A stretch of DNA of 28,216 nucleotides. Source: Stentor roeselii (lineage: Eukaryota > Ciliophora > Heterotrichea > Heterotrichida > Stentoridae). Position 1 is the first letter of the stretch. Every line of letters starts with the position of its first letter. Below are positions 9,401 through 21,400 of the stretch, in pieces. The notes under the pieces are model-generated. The model was not told the origin of the DNA. It saw only the letters and a list, made by a program, of their open reading frames with translations, and did no database searches. The stretch is taken from the NCBI GenBank assembly GCA_006503475.1, contig RSEH01000391.1:1-28216 (forward strand), given 5' to 3'. The position numbers were made by a program, and so were the translations under genes.

Positions 9401-12400
9401 TTTATAGTGACTTCTGGAGGAGATAATAGTTTTTATCCTAGTTATGCTAGTACTGATCCGTATGCTACTAGGTATAGGGGGTACTACTTTACAGGAACTT
9501 CTTATATGCAAGGTCCTCCTAACTCTGCAAGCACTGTGTATGTCAATGTCGCTCCACAATTTACAATTACCTGTTGGGTTAGACCAGTGAATGCAGGAGT
9601 AATATTCTCCTTTCAAGACAGTTCAGATATAGAGAGTTTAACTCTGGAAATTGACTCATCTTCGAAAAAATTCCAATCAAAAGTTCTTCTCAGCACATCT
9701 CAAACATTTCAAGGTTCCCAGGCAGATATGAAGGGTTGGAACTTTGTGAGTTTAAAAGGTTTGATAACATCAACCCCATCATTCCAGCTAACATTAACAG
9801 TAAACACGACACAATCCCTTTCAACCGAACTAGGTCAAGAATTTTTCAACAACCCAAATCAATACATGACAATAGGAAGTCGAAGATCATCATCATCATT
9901 CTCAAGTTATTTCACAGGTTTCATATACGAGATAAAGATTTACGCAGGAAATCTAGACCTAACAACAGTTTTTTCATCATCATGCACAGGGTGCTCTTCT
10001 TGTCCAACATCAGGCTGCCTTCCGAACTGTCCGATAACTCATTTCTATGACTCCACATTATCAAAATGTTCATTATGCAAAGCCAGCTGCTTCACAAAAG
10101 GTTGTGTCCGGTTCGATACTACCTGCAACTTGTGCAGTGATCAGCTGTGCTCAGTTTGTTACGATTACGTAACTACCGAAGTCTGCACTACTTGCAAGAC
10201 AGGAGCGAGTTTAATTTCAAATAAATGCACCTGTGGCGATGGTTATGCATTTAGTAGTGTCACTGAGGACTGCCAGCCTTGTCCCAGTCAATGTTCGACC
10301 TGCACCAAGTCAAATGCAGTGAGATGCACAGGATGCAATTCAAATTATTATCTACTTCAAGGCACTTGTCAGAGTACCTGTCCTTCTGGTTATACTATTT
10401 CAGGATCTGAATGTACTTTAGTTGATGGCTTCGTTTTTAGTCTTGTCATGGAAAAAATCGAGGACTTCGTGGTTGATAGTCAGAGTAATTTGAAAGTGAC
10501 AACTGGGACTGACTCAAGCTTTTACCCGGATTATGGAACGAATGACCCGATGGCCACTAATCGAGGATATTATTTCAAGGGATCTTCTTTCATGAGTCTT
10601 CCTCCGAACTATAAGGACAGTTCAAGTCTTTTGATTTTTTCTCCAGTTTTTACTTTTTCGAGCTGGATTCGGTACTCGAGTCCTGGGATTATTTTTATCA
10701 AACAGATGGACTCTTCTCCTTATACTCATTCAGTCAAGGTTTATGTTGCTGGTACTCATGCAACTGTTAGTCTTTACTTGGATTATGATGGAGTCAAAAG
10801 TCCATCGGAACTATCATGCTCGACTGAGATTGTCAAGGATACTTGGCAACAACTTGCATTTAAAATAACTTTAAATGATGCTAGTGAGATTACTTGCATG
10901 ATTCACTCAACCACTACAACAAGCCAACAAATAGGTTTTTACCTTCTAAGTGACTTTACCTCATCATACACAATAACAATCGGAGCCCAAAAGACATCAT
11001 CTTACTCATCATTCCTAACAGGTTTTATATACAGTCTGAAGATCTGGACCTTAGAAGTCAACCCGATAAGCCTCGACTATTCCTCTGGAAACCCTCCCTC
11101 AGTTTCCCTTCCAAACTGTGGAATCGGTCAATTTTTCGACGGAAGCTGTCAAAACTGCCACTCTTCCTGCACATCAGTCGGTTGTGTGCGAGCAGATAAA
11201 AAATGCAATCTCTGCATTTCCCAGAAATGTTCATCCTGCAGTGATTTCACCTCATCCTGCTTATCCTGCATTACAAATGCAGAAGGAAGTCCATGTGACT
11301 GTTCATCCGGTTACTACTTCGACTCAGTGTTAGAAGAATGCAAAGAGTGTCCTTCAGCATGTTCGACTTGCACGAGTTCTTCATTGTCAGGGTGTTCAGG
11401 TTGCAGTGGAACGACTTACGCGCTTTTCGACCTTTGCAGGAACTTCTGCCCTTCAGGGTACTCGATTAGCTCAAACGACTGCGTCGTTTCTAACACCCTG
11501 ATCCTCAGCTTGAAGTTCGACTCAATCTCTGGACAAGTGACTGACTTGAGCCCTTTGGGGTTAAAAGCGACAACTGGAAGTTCTTCCAAGTTTTACCCGA
11601 ACTACGAGTCAAACGACCCGAAAGCCTCCAGGTATCGAGGGTACTACTTTGACGGGACCTCTTCAGTGGTGAACCTTCCGCCCTTTGGAAGTATTTCAAG
11701 CCCGATTATCTACTTTGCACCGGTTTTTACCTTTGAAGCTTGGGTGTTCCCCACAGTGAGTTCTGGTACGATTCTGAGTAAACAAGATATAACAAATTAT
11801 GTGAAAATTTTGAATGTGGGTCTTTCGAGTAGTTATTTGAAAATGACTGCGTATTTTGACTCTTTAGGGTTGAAGGCCTTTACATGTTCAGAGACTGTTG
11901 TTTTAAGTGCTTGGAATTTCATAGCGGTTAAGGTTTTTTATAGCTCTAGTCAATCTTCTGTGTCTTGCACTGTGGGAACTACGACTGGGTCTACTTCTTC
12001 AATTGGAACAGGTTTTTTAGATGATTCGGTCTCGGCTTACAAATTTACTGTTGGAGCTGCATCTTCAGCTTCGGGCAACTCGGAAATGTTTATGGGATTT
12101 ATTTATCAGATTAAAATGCAGAATTCTGATGAAAGTCTTTCGGAATTTTCGAACTCTTGCAGTCTGGGATGCTCGCTGTGTCCCAGCTCGGGAACGTGCC
12201 TTGTTAGTTGTTTGTTTTCGGAGTATTGGACAGGAGGGAATCATGACTCATGCAGCAGTTGTAGTGCTGGATGTGGTAGTTTGGGTTGTTTGTCATCTAG
12301 TGTGACTTGCAACTTATGCGACGACATCCGATGTAAAGTCTGCACTGACTATTCTTCAGGCACCTGCACTGAATGCATAACAAACGCTGAGACAGTTTCC

Positions 12401-15400
12401 TCTTGTGTCTGCAAATCAGGGTATTACTGGAACTCAGCCAGTGAAACATGTGACTTATGCCATTCAACATGCGAGACCTGCTCAGCATTTGGTTTCCTTC
12501 TTTGTGACACTTGCAAAGCCGACTATTATTGGCTGAATGGCGCTTGTCACCCGTTCTGTCCTTCAGGTTTCACTGCAAGTAGCGGAAGTTGTTCAGAGTC
12601 AAGCAGTCCATCATTCATCGCAGTATTCGAAAAGATTTCAGGAGTGATTTACGACTCAGTTCTAAATATTCCAATCGTAACCGGGACTAGTTCAGTTTTT
12701 TACCCGTCAATGCAAAGCAACGACCCTTACCCATTGAAAGACCGGGGTTATTACTTTACCGGAAGTTCTTTAATGAGACTTCCGCCTTCAGCTGAGTTTA
12801 CAAGTCCAGTTTTTCTTCTTGGAAATAGTTTTACTGTGGCTTTTTGGGTCTCGTGGTTGAGTGATGGGACTTTGCTCGCGATTCAGTCTAGCACTTATGC
12901 CAGTTCTTTAACTATCACTCTTAGTAGTCAACCTGTGATGTCTATTCGGTTGCTTGATGCGGATTCGGTTTTTAATTATAATTGTGAAACGAATTTGGCG
13001 AGTAATTGGAATTATCTTGTGTTTTATCTGGAATTGAATAGTGATGGATATACTTATGCGAGATGTCGAGTGAATACGGCTCTTGGAACTTTAAGTTCGC
13101 TTAGTGATGGATATCATGTCGCTTATAAAAGTTTTTTCACTTTAGGGGCTAAAGTTCAGTCTTCTTCGGTGTTTAGTTCGTTTTTTTCTGGATATCTTTA
13201 TAGCCTCAAAATTTTTAACAAGTATTATTTGGTTGATGATACAACTAATAGTTGTGATACTAGCAATTCGTATTGTACTCTGTGTCCTTCTTCTACTGGA
13301 GTGTGTATCAATAAATGTGCTTTTAATAAGTATTGGGATGGATCAGCATGTGCCTCCTGTAGTGGCACTTGTAAGAGCTGTGTTAGGAGTGATTCTGTTT
13401 GTAATTTGTGTTATGACGAAAAATGTGATACTTGCACAGATTTCACGGAAGGAACTTGCACAAAATGTAAACCAAATGCATCACTTTCATCAGGTGCCTG
13501 CACCTGCAATCCTTACTACTTCTGGGACGACATCAATAAAAAGTGTTCGAAATGCCATTCAAAATGTGCTACCTGCACAGGAACAGCCTTTCTTGACTGC
13601 TTGACTTGCAATACTGGATTTTATTGGTTTTATGATATTTGCCTAGCATCTTGTCCGAAAGGTTTCACGAGTAATTCAGCAACTTTGAATTGTGATATGA
13701 ATCACTTTCAAGTTCTTAGTTTGAGTTTCGATACTCTAAACGGCCAACCAATGGATTCAAGTCCATCAACAATAACTGCCAGAGCCGGTTCATCATCCAC
13801 AAACTTTTACCCTTCATACGATTCAGACGATCCATTCGGTACATACAAGAGAGGTTTTTACTTCAGAGGATCGAGTAAAGTCTTTTTGCCTCCCTACACA
13901 AGTACTCCTCTGCCACTGCTAACCCTTGCCCCTGACATCAACATCGCGATTTGGGCCCGTCCGAGCAGCGACGGTTGTTTGATCGCTCATCAAGTGAATG
14001 CTGTTGGAGTAGCTCAAGTTTTTATGTTGAGCATCACGTCAAGTAAGCCGACGCTATTGCTGAGAATGAGTACTTCAGGCACTGTGTCAGTTAGTTCTTC
14101 TTCAGTGACTCTCAACTCCTGGGTTCACATTGGGTTCATCGTTCAAGTTACAAGAGCTGTCGGGACCAGTGTATCGCCGTATATTGACCTTGTTCAGGGT
14201 ACTGTTAAAAGTTATGCTTATGACTTTTTTAATGCGCAGTCGAATAATTTACTTTGGATCATCGGCACCAGGTATCAGACAACTAGTTCTTACTCCAATT
14301 TTTTTACTGGGTTTATTTTTAGTATTGAGATCTGGAATAATGAAATGACTACTAATGAATGGGGACTTGGGTCAACTTGTACAAATAATCCGAGTAGTTG
14401 CTTAGTTTGTCCTAGCTCTAGTGGGGTTTGCCTCCCTGAGTGTGGGATAAATGAATTTTATGATGCTGATAGCAAAAGTTGTGGATCTTGCAAAACGACT
14501 TGCTTGAGTGGTTGCCGTGATGCGAAATACTGCAACTTATGCTATGATCCCATATGCAACAACTGCAACAACGTAAACGAAGGTTCCTGCATAAACTGCA
14601 AACCAAACACAAAATCAGGAGTAACTCCATGCACATGCAACACCCTTTACATCTGGTACGAAGTCGACGAGACCTGTTCAAAATGCTATTCAGGCTGCAC
14701 CCTCTGCACAAGTCCTATCCACAACACTTGCACCTCATGTTCAACCGATTATTTCTTGACTTACAACGAATGTCTTAATTTTTGTCCTACTCTGTTCTCG
14801 AAAGACGTTGCTAATAAGCTCTGCTCACCTCCAAGCGACTTGTATGTCTTTAAACTTGACATGGCTGATGTGATTTATGGAGAACTTTTAGACTCTAAGA
14901 GCGGTTTTAAAGTCATGACGGGAACCAGCTCGAACTTTTACCCGAATTATGACTCGAGTGACCCCATTGCTGCTGATTCTAGAGGGTATTATTTCACTGG
15001 GACTTCTTTTTTGGATGTTCAGAACTCTGATAGTCATGGGTTGTTGAGCTTTCCATCAAAACTCACTGTTGGTATCTGGCTTAATCATAATTCAGATGGG
15101 ACTTTATTTTGTAAACAGCATAATCCGAATATTTCTAAGTATTTTGAACTCCTTATTGCATCTGATAAACTTAAAATTAACCTTATTATGACTACTGGTC
15201 CATTCACAGCAACAAGTAGTGCAACACTCCAAAAGAACATCTGGCACTATATCACATCAATAATCGATATCGATTCATCAGCAAATACAATAGTAACATT
15301 TTCAATAAACGGTGTTTCTGAGTCCTCTATAATTTTAGCTCAAGATTACTTCAAAGACCTTTCAACATCTTTTTACTTCTTAATCGGAGCAAATCTTCTA

Positions 15401-18400
15401 AGTGCTTCAACTCGACAGAATTTTTTCACAGGTTACTTATGGAGAGTAAGTTTTTGGCAAGGTGTTATTTCAGACTTTTCTTCAGAGTTCTCAACAACTT
15501 GCTCAGGGTGTTCAGAATGTCCAGTTTCAACTTGTCTCTCCTCGTGCACCTCGATTCAGCTGTCTAGTGACTGCTCCTCGTGTCCTTCATGTACGACTAT
15601 TACGTGTGCAGTGACATCTACCTGCAACTTATGCAATGACCTGAAATGTTCGGCCTGCAAAGACTACACATCGACAGGTTGCACATCCTGCAAATCAAAT
15701 GCCGAGTTCACCTCAGGTGCAGGAAGTCCTTGCAAATGCAGTTCAGGGTACTCCTGGAACAGTGCTACCGAAACTTGTGAAATATGCGCAAATCTCTGTT
15801 CACCCTGCGTGGATTTATTAACAACAGGATGTTCCGCCTGTGTTTCAGGAGCTTTTTTCCACAGCAGTGTTTGTATGCCCTTCTGCCCGACTGGATTCGC
15901 TCCTAATGGCCCTTCTTGCAGTGGGACTAATGGACTAGTCCTTCGTTTGAGTTTTCTTGAGATTAAAGGAGTGGTAAAGGACACTGTTGCTGATAAAATA
16001 CAGGTCATCACTGGAACTTCTTCTACTTTTTACCCTAATTATGAAAATGATGACCCTTTTGCTGCAAATGCTCGAGGGTATTACTTTGATGGAATTAATG
16101 ATTATTTGAAATTTGTTTCTAATGCGAATAATAATTTGCAGATGGTTTTTAGTCCTACGCATTCCGTTGGGTTTTGGATTTTAGCTTATAGTGATACTGG
16201 AGTTTTAATTAGCAAACAGGATAGCGCTTCAACTCCATCAGATTATTTAAAGTTCGAGCTAATATCAGGTCAATTAAAGTTAACTTTCAAGTTCAAGCTA
16301 ATCACAACTCTTCTGACTCACCAATCAACAGACTCATTGAGTATAAATATCTGGAATCACGTTGGCTACTCTTTGAGTATCAATAATAAAGACTGTGAGG
16401 TGATAACTTCAATTAACGGAGTTTCAAGTTCTCCAACAGTCCTGACAGCAGGTCATTATGAAGATTTGCAATCAAGTTACTTGTTTATTATCGGAGCAAC
16501 CCAAACAACTTCATCAGCTCGATCAGGATTTTTTAGCGGCATAATCAATGAAGTAAAAATCTGGACTCTGGCTACGATCTTTTCATCTGAACTTGGGAAT
16601 TGCCCTTCTTGTAATTGTCCTTCGAATAATGTTTGTATCAGTACTTGTCCCTACACCCAATACATAGTAAATGGAGTCTGCCAAAGTTGCGACGCCAGCT
16701 GTTCATCAGGTTGCGTAAGAAGCTCAGACTGCAACCTTTGCTACAACAAGTTATGTTCAACTTGCCAAGATTTCTCAGCGACAGGTTGCGTGAGCTGTAA
16801 AACAAACGCAGAGTTGATCGTTCCATCAAACGCATGTCAATGCAAGCTAGGTTCCTACGAGGAATCCTTGACATCTCAATGTTTGTTATGTTTCAGCTAC
16901 TGTGAGACCTGCACATCAGGCAAGAACGGGGACTGTCTGTCTTGCAAGTCAGGAAAATTCATGAACCCCGAGACCGGCCTTTGCCTAACGACTTGTCCAG
17001 TGGGCTACCAGGGTGTTGGGAACGTGTGCGCAGTGGACTCTTCAGTCACATCTCCAGTAGTCTTCCAGTTCACGAAGCTGACAAATGTGATGCTGGATAC
17101 AAAAGGTGTTTATGGGGCGTACATGGGTTCAAGTAATGCTTTTTTCGGAGCTTTTGATGTAAATGACCCTCTGCCTATATATGGAAGAGGAGTTTACTTT
17201 AAGGGAAGTAGTTTTGTGGCTTTACCTCCGAATATCGCGAATAAGACCTCGCTGATCATGGGAAATTCTCATACTTTGACTATGTGGGCAAGGCCTCAGT
17301 CACATACCACGGACCATTACCTCTGCAGCAAGGAAGACGGGACTAATACCAGGCTTAGTCTTTATTTTGATAAAAATACGATGCAGACTAAAGCGACTTA
17401 CTTGGTTTTTGATGATGGTTCGGGAAACTCGGCTTCTATTAATGCACTTGGACCTACTCTTGCATCTTGGGACTCTTGGGTGGAAGCTGCTGTTACACTA
17501 CAGAGAACTGGATATTCTATGGAAGTCACGGTTTATTTAAATGGAGTCACTGGAGCTATTTCTTCTTTGCCGAATACTTTTTATCATGATACTGACTCGA
17601 ATAGTTTTGTTATTGGACAGAATAGGATTTTGGGTAGGTTTTTGAAGGGATTTGTTTTTGATATCAAGATTTTTAATAGTATTGTTCCTGTCTCTGCACC
17701 TAGTACTTCGTGTGGATGTGCTGGGTGTCCTACGGCTAGCACTTGCTTACTCTCTTGTGGGTATCTGGAGTACTATGAAAGCTCTTGTAAACCTTGCAAG
17801 GCAGAGTGTACTACAGGCTGCATAAACGGTAAGAATTGCAATATGAATCTCGATAAACTTTGTAAAACATCAACTGGATTTACAGTTTCAGAATGTACAT
17901 CATGTACTGATCTCTCAACTGGTGCAGGGAATGGTTGCCAATGCATGGCAAATTCCGTCGTGAATTTAGATTCTGGACTATGCGATTGTGTTGACACTTA
18001 CACAATGTTCCAAAACGAGTGCGTTCCTTGTTTCTACCCTCTTCAAAAAACTGACATTCATGGATACTTCTCAGAAGACTATCTAAAACTGCTATTCAAC
18101 ATGGATTACGCAGTAAAAAGCACAACATCAAGTGATTGCAAAGACCTATTCGAAAGTCTTTCCTATTCAATGCTAGGAGTGAGTCCTAAATGCTCCTGGA
18201 ACACTAACAGAACCCTTTTATCAGTGACACTGGGAACAAATGCAACAGTGGCTAGAAGTCCATTAACGTTTAAAGCAAAGTCACTGTACACAAATACCAA
18301 CTTCTGCGGAATCGATCCAACGGCAGTGACAATAAACATCGATTTCAAATATCCCACTCCAGAGATAATTCCAATCCCATGGCTGTTCGCTCCTCTATCA

Positions 18401-21400
18401 ACCTTCATTCAATGCGACGACCTTTACCTAGACGGTTCAAAATCCTCAAACGGTTTCAACCGTCCTTTAAAATTTTCCTGGATATTCGTAAGTACCCCAA
18501 AGTTGCCAATATTATCAGGTTACGAAGAAGATTCTTCAGCCCACAGCAGTATATTTTTAAGCAAGTCATCTTTATCCTCAAGTACCGTGAAAGTAACAAT
18601 GAAAGTAACAAATTGGCTTGAAAATTCAAATTCAATAACTCAAAGTATTCAAATAATCTCAGGGACTGGTTTACATTTAATTTTAGATGGAGACACGAAA
18701 TGGGTGATGCGGTCTTCTGACTCGAAGACAATTTTCATCCAAGCGACGAGTTCTTGCGCGTTTTCCAATTCTTTAAGTTATTCCTGGAAAGTTTCTTCAT
18801 ATTCAGGGAATTACTCAGGTTTCGATAACGTTGCACTGATGAAGGACCAGACAGTGCCGTCAAGGATTTACATTCCACCAAAAGTGTTTCGTCCAGGTTT
18901 TTACACTTTTCAAGTAAACGTCACTGATAACGCGAAGGGCATGAGTGGAAGTACCCAGTTCACGATCACTGTGCAGTCACAGGACTTGGTCATTATTCTT
19001 CCCGCTGAGCACTTCACTGTTGACGCCAGGGTCAAGTTTTCAGTATCTGGGGAAAAATGCTCCGACCCTGACCTTCTAAGTGAAGAGCTGAAGTTTAATT
19101 GGAGCTGTTTGGTTGATTCAAGTAACTGTTCTTCACTTATACTTGATAAGACTTCTAAAGTCATGACTATTAATTCTGGACTAGTCTCAGGGAAGAGTTA
19201 TTTAATGAGACTCACGATTAGTAAAGATGAAAGGACTGCTTTCAAGGACTTTACTGTCAAAGCTGTTAATTTTACTACTCCTGTTGTGACTTTTTCTGTT
19301 AATAATGAAGTTGTCAACTCGCAATTGCCTGTCAGGATCTTGGCTGAAGTCACTGGAGCTGGAATTTCGACTTTTCTTTGGGCTTTGGAAAGTGGAGGAG
19401 CCGTCTCGTATTCAACGCCTTTGGATGGAATTGAAATTGGCTTGAAGGCTAATTCTTTGACACAGGGGATGAAGTATGTTTTTAGGTTTGAAGTTACTGT
19501 TGCTGGGCAGATCTCGGCTTTTATTACTTCTTTTACTGTCATGAAACAACCCTCGGGGGGATCACTTGAGGTTAGTCCGAATAAGGGAAATGAATATTCT
19601 ACGGTTTTTAAAATTTCAGCTCCTGGATGGGTTGACTCGGATTTGATTGAAACTGGAATTTTGACTTATCAGTTTGGTTACAACTTAAACAACCAAGTAT
19701 ACATCCTAAACATCCGAAACCAGTCCTCATTTCTCTACACTCGACTTCCATATTCCCCAGATCCACTCGTGATCTGGGTGAAAGTCCTAAACAGACAAGG
19801 AGGTTACAGCCTAGCAACCACAACAGTATCCGTAATAAAAAGCAAAGAAGACCTGGGAAGCGAAGCCCTTTCAAGTCTTTCCAACCTTCTAAACAACGAG
19901 TTAAGTGACCCAGCAGAGCTTCCAGAGGTGATCGGTTACACAGCACTATACTACTTAAGCAACTCATCAGTAAAATCCTCAGAAAAAAAACAAGCATTCG
20001 AACAAGTCCTTTCAGGTATCGATCGAATGATCGATACAACAGTGAACTGCCAATACCAAGACATTCAAAACATCCTCGACGTGATCAGTTCCGTGACTTC
20101 TCAATACAAACCTGAGTCCTACACCCAAGTGAGCTCTAGACTCGCTTCAGTCCTGAGCCTTTCTCAGTCCTCAGGAGTTGTGATAGACTCAGCCCAGCTT
20201 CAGTCTTACGTGAATATCATCGTTCAAGGAGCAGGTCTTAGTAATGACTTGTTTAAACTCGCGGATTCTCCGCTCGTTGCAGCAAATGACGATATTCAAA
20301 AAGTGCTGATAACAGCTTCAGACCACTTGGCAGTAGGTGAGTCACTTTCTTATAATTCTCAAAAAGTCCAAGTTCATGCAACTTGTTATTCTTCAAGTAT
20401 CTCCAACTACTCGTCTCCAGGAATTCCAGGGCGAAAAGGCTCAGTCTCTTTAAAAGGTCAGGTCTTTTCAGTGTCGAACCCGTTGTTGTTTGTTTTTATT
20501 CTTTACGATGATCAAGGCGGGAACTCGACAGATACTCCGACAGGACTTGATTTTTCTATCATTGAACTGGCGCCGACAGGTAAGAAAAAGTTAACTTTGG
20601 ACTTGAACCCTCCAGTTTCTTTAGAAATTCCGATTTTGAACTATACTAAAGGAAAAGTTCAATGCGTTTATCATAAAAATAACTGGTCGGACTATGGCTG
20701 TTCTTTAGTTAAATTTGAAAATTCAGTCGCTTTTTGCTCTTGCAATCATTCAAGTCTCTTCGCTGCTGGAAGTGACTTGTTGCCTTATGTTCCACCTCCT
20801 GTCGAGGAAGAGCCTCAAGAAGAAGCTGATAAATCGACCTGGCTTCTTCTTTTTTATTATCTTTGTGGACTTCTTGGAACTTGGATCATTATCAGCTCAG
20901 TTCTGCTTATTATTGACCAAAATGAATTCGCGAAACGTAAAACAGCTGAAGATGTGGCGAATCAAAGATATAATATTTTGTATAAACCTGAAGGACCTGT
21001 TGAAAATGTCTCGAAATCTGAAAAAAAAATGAATGAAACTATTACAGTTGATCAAAATCCTACTTTTTTCAAGAGAATTAATTATGATGAAGAAATTATC
21101 GCGACTTCAAGAAAAGAAGCGAATCCTTTTTTGAATCAAGGAAAATGGAATAAAGATACTGAGAGGTCTTTTGTGAAAGTTGAAGAATTTAAAGAAAAAC
21201 TTCAGGTTCAAGAGGTGGATTCAAGAGATTCTTATTTGAAAGAAAGTAGAAATCCTTTTAGAGTTCATTATTTTTTCAGTTTTTTCGTATTTTATGATCC
21301 TTTTTACTCTCGCTTTGTGAGGTCACTTGTTTTATTCACTTCTCTGTCTTTTCAATGTTTCTTTTTAGGAGTTTTTGTCACTTTGTTGAAAGAACAGCTG

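Noticed and set aside
19608-20039. 143-codon minus-strand frame inside the receptor gene
   Set aside because: It is antisense to the REJ/GPS-proximal region, has Leu/Arg-rich shadow composition, and no motif.
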